From positions 10,354,001-10,418,000 of the forward strand of contig NC_026660.2 in assembly GCF_000004075.3 (NCBI RefSeq): a DNA stretch of 64,000 nucleotides, in the 5' to 3' direction. The translations under genes were made by a program, and so were the position numbers. A model generated the notes under the pieces. It saw nothing but the letters and a program-made list of their open reading frames with translations, was not told the DNA's origin and ran no database searches. Shown in pieces: positions 37,540 through 50,085 of this stretch. Source of the DNA: Cucumis sativus. Taxonomy: Eukaryota > Streptophyta > Magnoliopsida > Cucurbitales > Cucurbitaceae. The first letter of the stretch is position 1. Each line of letters starts with the position of its first letter.

Positions 37540-39339
37540 CCTAAAATTTGGATATTCCTCAAATTAATTTTATTCTTACACATCAATATTTTATTTTAGA
37601 TTATTAATCTTTATATTATTTTATTGAAAAAGAAAACAAATGAGATATTGTTTAGCGTAAAGGGTAAGAAGGATAGAGGAGACTTAAAGGAAGCATGATA
37701 TCAATCATTTTTGCTTCATTTTCCATTTCTTCTATTTCCTATTAGCTTTTCTAAAATGTGACACAAGATTTGGTACCCATCATTTATAGACTTATAGTCT
37801 TTATAGTGATATTGCAACCATGATTAAAATATGTATACATATGTTAATAATGTGTAATCCTGCAACATAAAAGGAGACCAATACATGGAGTTGAAGCTCG
37901 GTCCATGTTGAAAAGCCCATCATAACGATAGCGGTGTCTTGAAGTCCAAAAGAGTGATTAAACGGGCTAACATAAAGTTGCATTGTATGGGCCGAAACGA
38001 AGCCCAAACAGAAAATGCTGGATATCATTTGCATTTTCTTTAGAGCACCCAAAGTAATTGAGGAGGAAAATGATTCTAATCCTTTATTCAATATAAAATT
38101 AATGTTCTATACAACAAAGTGTATCTTCCACATTTAATAATAAAAAATAAATAAATTGTGTTAGAATAAACTTTAATCTTGATAATTTGTAAGTTGAGTC
38201 TGATATATGGAAATATAAGTATGAGTGGTGTTTAAGTGCAAAAAATAAGAGGATATGGCAATAGATAGAACTATTGAAGGGATGTAGAATTTGATGATTA
38301 GACCGTCGTTTTTTTTAATGACTTTATCATGGAAACCGTGTGGGTCCTTTTTTCGATTTCAAGTTCCCTAAAATATTAATATTAAAAAAGTGTATATATT
38401 AGAAGAAAAGAAAATGAGTTTCGTTATTTGGCCAACTAACGAACCCCTATCTTCTCACACTACACACTAGAGAGTCCCTACACATCAAATTTGGCCCCTC
38501 GTTTTTGAGACTTTCCAAAAGAATAAATCTTACTATATCTATATCTATATATATACACACACACACATACATTTTCTGATGCTTTGGTGAACGGAGAAGG
38601 AATTGATTGAGATGATGTTCCTTTTTCGAATATCGTGTTGAATATGTTGGTGTAATTGTTGAGTTCATCAACTCAGTAGAATTAGTTAATGTGAAAAAGT
38701 ATGCTAGACATGCTTAATTTGGTGAAATTTTGGAATTGGATCATGCATGGTTTTTTTTTTTTTGTAGTAATTGAAGAGGTAGATATACTTTTGGACATGC
38801 TTCATTTGCTTTGCTGTTCTTCTTTTGACACATTTGACATGATGCTGAACTTCTCTCGCTCTCACTCTCTCTCTTTATGTATATAAAATTCTAGAAATAT
38901 AGCAATCCAAGTACCCTTGCAATGATTAAATTAAACAAATTTTGGTAAAAATATGGTCTAAATGTTGTTGGTTAAGTACTCATATGTATGTATATAATAA
39001 GAGTGAAAAAGATCAATTTCATAAGTTGGATTACAACGGATAAATAGACATAATGAAGATCGACTCATAGAGTTAATGACGATGAACAAGTAATGGCAAA
39101 TGTACATATATTAGACTGACTATATGTGTATGAATCCATCTATAAAATTATGTTGGTAACTCTTAAATTAAGTTTTTTTTTTAATGAAAACTAATTATTT
39201 GAGAGATTAATTAACTAAGTAATAGTAACGAAATTAATTTATTTTATATAATCAAAAAAGTTTTACACATTTTTTTAACAGATAACATCAAACCAATTAA
39301 AGAACTACATTATTAGAAACAAGAGATTTAAACCACTCA

Positions 39340-39660
39340 AAAAACGAGAAAAAAATAAGGAAAAAGTTTTCTCATGAAAGACAAGGAGTGGACTAAGGCA
39401 TCATTCCAACGATGAACATGAACGAAAGATACATCACCCACATCTTGAGCAAAAGACTTGACCTCATGGGTGAAATATGAGGCTTTTATCATATCCTTAT
39501 AAATACCGTAATGGTTAACAACCTCCAAACAATCAAATGATGTAATGATAGGACGAACATTAAGAGAAATAATGCTAAGAAATCATTGACTAATAGTCAT
39601 GGCTTCCAAGACCTTGACTTTGTTTACAACTTTTGATAAACTTGAATTCAACAATACGAA
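39340..39660 (-). pseudogene. Decayed RNase H-like (RVT_3) retroelement fragment
   Basis: On the minus strand the translation contains VLEAMTIS, a stop, then SLNVRPII, FDCLEVVNHY and VKSFAQDVGDVSFVHVHR with WNDALVHSLS. This follows the order of the RNase H domain of plant non-LTR elements and related RVT_3 proteins (EAMAI..LSLNVRPIIIESDCLEVV...EV..FA.DVGNVSFVHVHRSCNDVAHSLA). The in-frame stop and lost residues (ESD replaced by TSFD) show that it is inactive. No reverse transcriptase domain was recognised next to it. Confidence 0.5.
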
Positions 39661-40841
39661 TAAGACCCAAGTGGTCTCGAAAGCATCCAACGAAAGCCAC
39701 GAAAGCGCCAATCAAAGCTCCAAGGCAACTTCTGAGTATTCAACTTTTATTGGTTTATCGAGTGTGGATACCAAACCAATTGGATAAGGAAGAGAGGGAT
39801 TAAACTGATTTTCTTCTTAATAACTTTGCTAATAGATGTCATATAAGGAGGATGCTTTTCATAGATACATCGATCAATAGACACAGTGATTGAATTAAAA
39901 TGAGTAGAAATATAAACGAACTATTCCAGATCACCTAAATCTTCCATGCAACCAATACAACCAACTCCCAACTCCTATGACGAGACATGACCAAGAATCC
40001 AAGCCCAATAATCCTAGTTTCTCCACCCCACCCTGTCATTACAAATAGTATCCACGCAACGAGATACATATTAAATTCTCTACTCTCTAACTCTCTCTCA
40101 ATGATTACTAGATCAACAAAGTGAGAGTAGCCAAAGTACCACATGAGTGTAAATCTTTCCTCTATCATGCTAGCGATTGTTCGATTATGTTCAAAAATTA
40201 CAAATTCACCATTTGTATTAAATTTTACGTGTCAATATTAACTTCTTGATTTTTTATTATTATTATTATCATTATAAAAATTTATAAATTGAACTAAAAT
40301 GCAAAAATATAACACAAAATTCACGAAAAATAGAGAGGTGGATTTATTTTTCTTTTTTTCTTTTTAATAACTTTGACATCAAAAAATTATTAACATATCA
40401 AACTAGGCCTTTTTTTTTCATTATTATTAGAGCTTAAGAAAAAACAAAGAAAAATTGAGAGTGACCTATTGAGATCTAAAAATCTTGAAAACTATTTAAA
40501 TGTAAAGAAAATAATATGATTAAATAGGGGATTAGATGAGATTAGATAGAGGACCCACCTACAATTAATAATTAAACAGCCTGCCCCTTTGCCTTAAGCA
40601 GTTATATATATATATAAACCAAATAATAATAATTATTATTATTATTTGTAAGTAAGAAGTAAGAAGAAATTGATATATTGAAAAAAGAATAGGAAAAGAA
40701 AAAGAAGGGAAAATGAAAGGGATGTATTGTTAGTAGTGAATGGAGCCCACGCGGTTGTAATAATAAAGATTGGAATCTCTTCCTCTTTATCATTTTCTTA
40801 GGCTTCCCCAAGCCCTTCATATGACCCCACGCCCACACCAT

Positions 40842-40895
40842 CCCCTTCCCCTTCCCCTTCCTTACACACTCAACTAAACTAAACTAAACTAAACT
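40842..40895. repeat. Short tandem repeats (CCCTTC)n and (AACTA)n
   Basis: About three and a half CCCTTC/CCCCTT units at 40842-40862 followed by four to five AACTA units at 40871-40895. Confidence 0.8.
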
Positions 40896-43800
40896 TATGC
40901 ATTCCTTTTTCCCTCCTTCAATACTATTACAATAACCCCAATCATACTTCCACACACACAAATCTTTTTATTTCTACTTCAACCAAACAATGACCTATTT
41001 TATAACCTTACTTAAACTCATGTTGACTCCATTCCAATAAACACATTCAAACCCAAACAAAGCTACAAAAATTAGTTTGAATTTCTCAAATCACTCATAA
41101 TTATTGCTACTTTTGTGTCCCAACATATTTAGTTTTACTTATTAGATCAATTAACGAACATATGTGGTGATGTTAATTGAGTTTTTGTCAATCCAATAAT
41201 AATGATTACAAGATTGATAAATGTTTTGATGGACACGTACCCAAGCTAAATAACGTAAAAATAACCAAAATTGTATTATCATCTAAACTTAATTATAATT
41301 AATTAAACAAACTCAATCTACCTATTTTAACCTTAACCTCAATCTAATCTTGTTGCACCAAAGATGGTTGCCCAAGCTTTAATCTTTTATATAGTTTGTA
41401 ATTGAAAATTAAAAAAGAACTATATCACAAACAAACTACGTACTTTGGTTGTTTGGTATGAACTACATCAAACTACATATATTCGATTTATTGATTTGAT
41501 TATGCATTTTTTTTATATTCAACTTTCTTTTGTTTTTAGTGGAAATTGAGAGTCATTGAGATGTTTGGCTAGAGAGAGAACGACTAGAAGGAAAGCTCAT
41601 TGTGTCTAGAAAGAATTTACGGGAGGGAAATTCAAACATTCATATCATGGAAATATGAAATGCAAAGATAAAAAATAACTAGCTGGGAGATTGAGAAAAT
41701 GAAAACCAACTCACTCCAACTAGAAAATGAAAAACGATGGTGTGAGTATTGAGTTGTGACTTGTGAGTCGTTTGACACTCAATAACAATGACCAAGGAAG
41801 AGATTATTGAAGAGCTCCGTCAACAACTATGAGAATAAGGTTTAGAAAAGGCATGCATTTTGAAAATCACGGTAAGTGACCAAATAGAAGTAGACACAAT
41901 GGGTAGAGGTGAAATCCAAAACCAAACCAAATAAAGAAAATGAATTTCTTATTATTTTAAACGAAAGTGAACAAAATGTTTAGCAAAAATCGAATTTTTG
42001 ATATTCTCTATTCAATTCGATTCCTTTCAGTTTGGTTGATTTTAATACTAACTCAAACCATGTGTCCAAACACGTTACATTATTTATAATTTATATTATA
42101 ATAATCTGATAAGATGAAAGAGTTAAATGTGATAGGAAGATTAATTACAACATCACAACCACCAAAAAAAAGAATGAATATAAAATGGAAGAGTGAAGGG
42201 GTAGTAAAAAGAGGAATCTAAAATTTCTTTAACAATGTCGGATATAAGGATTAAAATCATAATGTTTATGTACAAAAGAGAGATAGCATAGCACACACTA
42301 AAGTCTATGCAAATAAATTAAAATTAAAACAAAGAAGAGAAGGGGTCAAAAAGATTAATGACATTTGATTCCTTTGGTATTATATAATATCAAATAATAA
42401 ACCACTTTTGTTTTTGCTTTTAAAAAGGGAGTGTTTCAATATTCAACAATCTCCAAAGACTCTCATTAATTTCTTCTTTAGTGGTTTGGATTCACATTTG
42501 GTTCCACTTTTTTTCTTTTCTTTTAATATCTTAGAATTGAATCAATAAATAATATTGTAATTAAAGAAATTAAAATGGATCACAAAGAATCTTCAAAAAA
42601 AAAAAAAAGAAATGGGTTGGACATTATTTCTCATTCTTTAAACTTTGGTTTTGGTTAATTTTGTACTAAATTATGGTTAATATAATATACACCATGATCA
42701 ATGATTATGTTGGTTAATGCAATCACTTGTAAACTAAGCCAACCCCTCCCTTTCCTATTTCTATGTTTTTCTCCTTTCCCCCTTTTTTTCTTTTTCCCCC
42801 TCTAAATTCATTCATTTCCTCCCCATTTTTTTAAGTTAAAAAAAACCCAACAAATGTTTGCAAATAAAGTTTTTTTCTTTCGATAAGTTATTCGAAGTAC
42901 ACCATTTTTGTCAAACAAACCTTTGATTGTATAAGAAGTTCGATGAATCCTCTCTAACCTGATGTCTCTAGTAATCCTCTTTAATTCTTAATTAGCATGT
43001 TTATTTTATGATGAATGAAAAATGATCACGTCATTTTTTTCTTTAAACAAAATAGTCTATTGTAATTAGGTTTCAAATATAGTTGAATGTATATGTGTTG
43101 TTGTTTTTATTTATATGTTCTTTCAAGATCTTATTTATTTTCAAACTAAAGATTGTTCAAAAAAACAACTAAAAATAGGAAGAAGAAGAAAGCTATTGAA
43201 TCACTATTGTAGAAAAGAGAAATGAAAAGAAATAGAAATGATTTAAAAAAGAATAAAAATGAAAATAAAATAGTGGAAGAAGAAAAAAGAGTTGAAAATG
43301 GATAGTTGAAAGAGCCGTTTCCTAGGGATTTGCTAAGATAACATAACATGGCGTTGCTATTACAAAAAAGAAAAGCTATTAAACACATCAATGCCTTTGC
43401 CTTAAGATAATTACGTTTTTGATGGGACATAAAGTATACCAATCCCATTTCATTTTTATTTTTAGTTTTAGTTCTTCCCTCTCTCTCTCTCTCTCCTAAA
43501 ATTCAAACTTTTAAAACTCCATTCATATTTTATAAATTAAAATTTATACTTAAATGACATTTTATAGAAAAACAGTTTAAAATGATAAAATTGTTTAAAA
43601 TATAGTAAAATAAAACATGGTATATAAATTGTTATATTTGTAAATATTTTGATCCATTTTTGTCACTTTTACATCTTGATTCGCCTTACAAATCTAACAG
43701 AGGATGCGATCTAAACAAAATTAACACCATGTAAAGAAATGACAACAACGTTATATGAGTCAACCGATAGTGGACAAAAACTTAAATAATTTTCTTACAA

Positions 43801-45821
43801 CGTGTACATGGTTTACAAGATATACCTACTACAAACTTATCTTATAACTTATGAAGGCTCTATTCTCCTATCTATATTAATCTATTTAACGTTGATTTGT
43901 CATCTTAAAACTTTTCAAATTCGATCAGCTCCTACTTAGCTCTTAATAGATGTCTTCCCTTAAACATGTTTAGTTCAAATTAATTATCATTATGTTATAT
44001 CAAGTTCTACTTAAGTCTTTCACTATCGTGCGTCCTACTTCACTTAACACTTCATGGTCGTAATTTCAACTTAGTCTAATCGCCTAATCCTTGACTCCAT
44101 GATCTTGGTTGCCTTCTTTCGAAACTTCATCGCCTAAACCTTTTGTTGCCTTTGTATAGGTTCTTGTCGCTTGCCACAAAATCATAACGTCTTTACAAAA
44201 AATAATATTTACAAGTTATTACTAAAAACGTCTAACAATACTTCACATTTTGGCTTTCAACTTCGATCCATCACATCCCTTCAACGCAAGAGTTCTTGCC
44301 GCCTACTTCCAAAATTTACAACGCCTAACTCCTCCTTTCCTTGGCAGGTATGTCACAAATTCTGAATGTCTAGTACAACTTTCAAAACATTCAACTCTTA
44401 TGCAACACACTCAACACCTTGAGGGCAATTCATTCCAAAGCATGAGTATCACAATTTTGCTATATTTTGAAACAATTTGAATTTTTTTTATTACATAGTT
44501 CAATTAACTAGAAAATGAATACACAACTTGTTTTCGACCAAATGACTTTTCAATCTCCATGTCTATTCCAATTATTTAAGGGGAAATTTTTCATATATTG
44601 TACACAAATTTGAATAAATATATACAAAGAAATGTAAGAAGAATAATTAGATTGGGTATCTAAGTTTTGTAGATAACTAATAGGCTAATAGTTAGGGTCC
44701 CACTTTAATAAACAAAATTATCATTAGGGATCTTTTTTTGCATATATTGTTCATCATGCTCTTCATATTGTAACTAAATTTGAAAAAACAAAATTCATCA
44801 TTTAAAATACTTCATTTCAAAAAGCAATAATAATTATAACCAATAATGAAAATATTTTATCACAACACCACAAAACATCCTACATTTCATATGAATTGTG
44901 CTCTATATATATCCTTAGTTAAATATGTTTGAAACTAAAGCAAAATTGATCGTCTTTTTTTTTAAAGCATGAGGTTTATGGTGGGTGTTGAAAAAACAAA
45001 TGTCAATCATTGTTATATCGTATCGAACAACTGTCTTGGAAGCAAAATTCGACGGAATCTTGATATTAAATTACATATATCGGTTGCTTTTGATTAAGGT
45101 TAACACAAATTTTTCACTTTTCAATTCATGTGTGCACTCTTTGCATTAAAGAATGAAAATATATACGTAGATTTAATTTTATATTTACAAGGGTCAATGT
45201 ACTAAAATGTATCATTATAACCATAAAACAAGGGTTCTTATTGAAAATGATTTAAAATCTATTTTTGGAATACCAAACTCATTTCAATCCATTGGTTTTC
45301 AATCCAATCATATCGTCTACAGTTTTATGCTACATATGATTTTGGTTGGATCGTGGATGTTCATGCATTTCAATACTCTTCTAATTTTGAGTACAACTTT
45401 TATATGATAATTTAAAAAGAGATTCGGAGAGAGGTGTTGTTGGTGATTTCTCACAAGACAAAGACTTTTATATTTCATTTGTAATTGGAACTGCAATGGA
45501 AAGTGTTATAAGAAGGTCTCAATCTCAAACATCACCTTTTCTTCCCTTTAGGAAAAAAAAAATGTAGGTGGGAAAGTTTGGTTACCAGCTTCTTTCTCTG
45601 ACCACTCAAAGTTGCTCTCTTCTTGACTTTCTCTCTCTAAAAACCACATATATTTTCAATTCACAAATGACAATGAAAGCTCTAATTAATCTCTCAAACT
45701 TTGTGGGGTTTTCCCATTTTTTCTTAGTCTTCACTCACTATCTCCCATTGCACATGGCTTTGCATTACCCTCCCTTATATTTAGTCAGAAATGGATGCAT
45801 CAAAAATATCCCACATGCACC

Positions 45822-45824
<3 letters not shown>

Positions 45825-45860
<36 letters not shown>
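45825..45860. repeat. (TA)n microsatellite
   Basis: An uninterrupted dinucleotide run of about 18 units in gene-poor sequence. Confidence 0.9.
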
Positions 45861-45869
<9 letters not shown>

Positions 45870-47705
45870 AACTAAAAGATTGTAAATAATATATTAATCG
45901 GAGTATATATATCCTCAAATATAAATTTCAGTGTCAAATTCAAAAGTGTTTAAATCAAACTGCAATTATATATATATATAACTCAAAGTAAAAGGGTTAG
46001 GCATGAACGTTACATTCATTGAAATAATAATGATACATTAGAGAAGCAATAGCTATATTTAACATTTAATGATTTGACTCTAAATATTGAAAATTTGAAT
46101 AATAAATCAATGTTAAAAGGTGAGTGAGATTAGATTAAATAAAATAAAATTAGAAGAGAAATGAAAGGGTGATGGGTGTGCACACAGTGCAATATATTGC
46201 ATGGAAGACCGGTGGTTTGGTCGATTATTCAAAAGGAAAGAAAATTTTAATTAACTTTTTGTGTTCAAATAAAAACAAAAAATCTCTTGAAATTCTAAGA
46301 AAAAGTTAAAGAATCTTTACCTAATATTAGCTTTCAATTCTTTACATTATACGACTTCCTGTTTAAAGTTGTTGTGCAATGGCCCAAAACCAAAATTATT
46401 ATTATTATTAACTAAATAATAACCATTTGTACTTTTTTTAAAAAAAAAAATAAACTTATAACATTTTAAATGGTTTTATATTAAATTATAAATTTAACTT
46501 TTGAATCTATTGAGCCTAAATTTAATCTCCAAAATTTGACCTATTCAATTTTCAGAAAAAAAAAAAAATACAATCAAAGAAATTATGAGATGGAGGCATA
46601 GTTGCCTTATCCATTAAATTAATTTGGTTACGTAAATATATACTCTTTTAGATTTATAGTAAGAATTTTTATTGCAAGATTTACGGTATAATTAATTATA
46701 AAAGGATTAAGATTTGCCGTTACTATAAATATATGATATGGTCAAAGATTGAAAATGAAAAATTATTGCATGGAAAGAGAGTTTGTCTTTGTATACAATT
46801 GGTCATTAGGGATTGTGAATATGTACAAAATTAGAGTTTGATAAATTACCCAAACAATTACATTTTTTTTTTTTTTTTTTTGTCTTTCCTAATTAGAATT
46901 TAGAGTACCAACCATAGAGAAATATCATTAAACAAAAATACTTAACTTCGAAATAATTCATGACCGTGGCGTTGAATTTTTGCAAAGTATTAAATTTGGT
47001 CTCACTTTTAAAAGATAAAAAAAAAAATAGATTTTAGAGTTTTCTACATATATATATATTTTTATTAATATTCTGTTATTTTTAGTAGTGAGAGATTTTT
47101 GTGGAAAGTTTTTATCTTTTTTCCACTCTTACTTCCTTCTTTTCAAATTACATGAAAAAAATGAAAATGAAAACAAAACAAACAAAAAAAACATTAAATG
47201 AAAGAAGATAAATAAAAACAAGCTCAGCTGGATTTATTATGAAGCAGGCAGCCCACGTGTAAGAAAATTCAAAGATTAGATTTGAAGAAGAAAGAAAGAA
47301 ATTATGTAATTAACACAACAAAATTAATAATAATTATTGATTAGAAGGTTTTGGGTATTTCTGATGGGTCCTTGTGTGGTTATACTCGTTCAAGTTGCAG
47401 TAAAAAGCAGAGTCATAATCAACTAAAGGTTTTAACATCGTAATTGAGATTAAAACATAGATAGATCAGCTTTTTTTTTCATTCCCAAACTCTCTAATTG
47501 GCAATTACTTATATATGGAATTTGTTAACAGATCTTTGTAGGATTCTTTGTGTATGAATCATAGGATGTTAGGAATTGGCTTCTGTTAGGTTCTTGGCGG
47601 TTTCTGCTTTTTCTTCTTCACAAAAAGCAACAAATCTGTCAAAAGAAAACAGTGTCATTATATACATTTCTTATAAGAACTTCAACAACTGCCAGTCTGA
47701 AACCA

Positions 47706-47707
<2 letters not shown>

Positions 47708-47740
<33 letters not shown>
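47708..47740. repeat. (CT)n microsatellite in the presumed leader of the DUF1635 gene
   Basis: About 16 CT units end 34 bases before the start codon at 47775. CT-rich leaders are frequent in plant genes and can act as GAGA-type regulatory sites; the effect here is not known. Confidence 0.9.
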
Positions 47741-47747
<7 letters not shown>

Positions 47748-47774
47748 CTTCTCTCAAATTTTTGGAGTTCAGTT

Positions 47775-48635
47775 ATGGAAAACCAACGTAGTGCTCTTCT
47801 GGGTTGGGCTTACTTTTTCCAAGGAAAGGTAAAAAAGCTTCTTCTTTTGTCACTATTTGTTAGAATTTGGCTTCTGGGTTTGTTTCCAATTGTCATTTCT
47901 TAGGTGGTTGTGTGTGCTTTGAAACAGAATATTGAAGAATTGAGGCATTCGCTTTTCTGCGCGACTCTCGAGTTGGAACAAACGAGAGTTGCAGTTCAAG
48001 AGGAGCTAAGAAAGAGAGATGAACAGTTAATTCATCTCAAGGATCTTTTCAGCAAAGCCATTAGAGAGAGAGATGAAGCTAATGAAAAGTTTCAGAAGTT
48101 ACTCATTGAGAAGCTTTTACTACAGCGGCAGCAACAGCAGCAAAGAACTGACCCTCATTCAGGAATTTCCAGCATTGAAGATGAACCAAAGAAAGGGATT
48201 GATTCTATCAATGGCTTTTCCTTGTCAGATTGTGAAGAAAGCATTGTCTCATCTCCTGCCATTGACCCAATTCCGCCACCACAGTTTCCTCCAACTATAC
48301 CGCCACCGCACATCGAGGTGGAATTGGTTCCAGAGAAGCCATTGCCTGAAAAAGGCAAGCTCTTGGAAGCAGTGATGAAAGCAGGTCCTTTGCTTCAGAC
48401 TCTACTTGTGGCTGGACCTCTGCCTGAGTGGAGACATCCACCACCACCACTTGAATCATTCGAAATCCCGCCGGTGACAATTCCATCGACACCTCCGTCG
48501 CACATGCTCCGAGATTCTCCAGTTACCTTCAACGGCAGTAGCCACATTACCAATTGTGGAAACAGGAAAAGGGCTTTCTTGGAAGGCTCTGATTCTCCAA
48601 CAGAGACAAAGTGTCAAAGGCTTGCTCCTTGCTGA
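47775..48635 (+). CDS. DUF1635 coiled-coil protein
   Basis: Exons 47775-47828 and 47928-48635; 762 nt, 253 residues, intron in phase 0. The short first exon encodes MENQRSALLGWAYFFQGK. The second opens with NIEELRHSLFCATLELEQ, the DUF1635 signature, continuing as a charged coiled coil to about residue 75 and a Gln run (QRQQQQQR). The C-terminal half is Pro-rich (PPPQFPPTIPPPH) with a conserved LLEAVMKAGPLLQTLLVAGPLPEWRHPPPP type segment. Plant relatives carry the label enabled-like and have no established function that I know. A frame also continues upstream of the second exon through the intron (ATG at 47904), but the spliced form matches the family's domain start and keeps the two-exon layout. 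Convergent with the DNA ligase gene downstream. Confidence 0.85.
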
Positions 48636-50085
48636 CAACTACAAAAACAAAGGACAGCAAAAAAACATAAGCATAGTCTAATATTAGTAAAGAGCTAATT
48701 AAGATGAAAAAAGAATTGGGTTAGTGGCTGATTTTAGTGGTTGTACAGAGGTTTATGTTATAGGTAAGAAACTCTCTCTTTCTAGGTATGAGGAAGCTAC
48801 AACAGAGGAAGTCTCCCTCTACTTTCCCCCTTTCTGTCATCACTCTGACTGAGTTGCCTAGAGTGAAGTTTTTATGGCCACCCTTTTACTTCACACTCAT
48901 CTTTTTCTTTTTCAAACTCCTGAGAAACGGAGTCGAATTTTTCCAGAATTGTTTTTAGCTATATTCTATTCCAATTCTGAGACGTCTCCTGTCTGATTTG
49001 CCTCTCTAAAATTTCAGCAAAAACACAATATAACAAACTCACCAAACAAAGTCTGTTGGCAAAAGTGTCGCAGGTTCAATTATAATAACCATTATCAATA
49101 ATTTGCTGGTTTATGTATCTCACGATCAACTTCAATATTACCTGTGCCTAACAAGTATATCTAAATACATTAGAGGTCAATAAACATAGAATCTGATCTT
49201 TGGGACTACCTTGAGAAATGAGAGTAAGGTGCGGGGGTTCATATAATAAAAAGAAATTTTACGTTTTTATTACAATGGTATGAAGAACAAATCTAGAGAG
49301 TTTCGTCCATTTCCAAATGCAGACAAGGAAGATATAAAATTTACTCCGAAATCTTTGCCAATTAACCTCAAAATTGCTATACAAGAAACAAAACAGCCCA
49401 TTTCAGCACAACCCATGTGAAAGCAGAGCCCTGTTTCTACCCCAGTCAACAAGGAAGACTAAACAGTATACATAGCTTGGCCTCTGATCGTGACTGCTTT
49501 GATCAAACATTCAGACCGGAAAACACTTAGGTTCTTTGGTTATCGCTTCAGTCCGAGCTTCTTGAAGTCGAGAGCACATGTAGACGAAAGTCCAGGCTCA
49601 TCATGGAAAGGCCTAAAATCCAAAGATAACCTTGAGATGATATTATTACAAGGATGATCTCAACACTCATCTATTTGCAATTGTAGTGTCCCCTAGAAAG
49701 AAACATAATATACCACTCAACGATTAAAGGTGATACAAGAAACAGCTCATGTAATATTAAAAGTTATATAATGTACAAATGTCAAGAAATTCATTTCACA
49801 TTTTTGTCTACATTTTTAAAGATGATTTCAGAACAGATGTGGGCCCATGAAGCTCTTAGCTCAACAGCAGGAAAACATTTTATGCTATTACAAGGAATAT
49901 CGAGATCGGCTAAGCTAAAATCATCGGTTGAACCTGAAGCATATCCCCCAAGGCCCAAGCAGACATGACATGTGCCATGGCACCATGACCAGAGTCACCA
50001 GACAATGTAATTTGCCATTTGCCAATAATTATCCGGTTGAAAACCGACCGAGCAACGCTTTTAGAAAGAGTTAAAACTTCAATAC
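48636..50085. other. Convergent 3' region between DUF1635 and LIG1 genes
   Basis: The stretch should contain both genes' 3' untranslated sequences. On the minus strand an AATAAA signal lies near 49266-49274 (complement), with a possible terminal exon at 49255-49612, so the ligase transcript or another minus-strand transcript may extend this far. No complete gene could be defined. Confidence 0.5.
49540..49612 (-). other. Exon-like open frame downstream of LIG1
   Basis: On the minus strand an acceptor (GGATTTTAG) at 49613 is followed by one base and 23 codons, PFHDEPGLSSTCALDFKKLG then LKR, ending in TAA at 49542-49540; a polyadenylation-type AATAAA follows about 270 bases on. The composition looks coding, but I could not find a donor exon in matching phase. 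It may be a spliced 3' untranslated exon of the ligase transcript, the end of a small unrecognised gene, or chance. Confidence 0.3.

Larger units (their letters stand above)
30660..47774. other. Long gene-poor AT-rich stretch, about 17 kb
   Basis: No intact gene could be supported. Identified contents: upstream region of the FRA8-like gene (30660-31000), a telomere-like 7-bp repeat (34409-34443), polypurine repeats (36061-36108, 37327-37371), a tRNA/SINE-like element (36451-36544), a poly(A) run (37513-37539), an RNase H-like remnant (39340-39660), CT- and C-rich short repeats (40842-40895) and a (TA)n tract (45825-45860). Sequence near 31500-32050 and 39800-40180 is less AT-rich and may be decayed retroelement, but I could not name it. 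The many short open frames reflect AT-rich composition. Confidence 0.6.

Noticed and set aside
37801-38091. 96-codon minus-strand frame with hydrophobic segments
   Set aside because: It has no recognisable domain and no supporting exon structure; I could not match it to a plastid or mitochondrial gene. Kept out as a probable chance frame.
47904-47927. ATG before the DUF1635 second exon
   Set aside because: It lies within the intron just before a good acceptor; the spliced first exon at 47775 gives a better family match.
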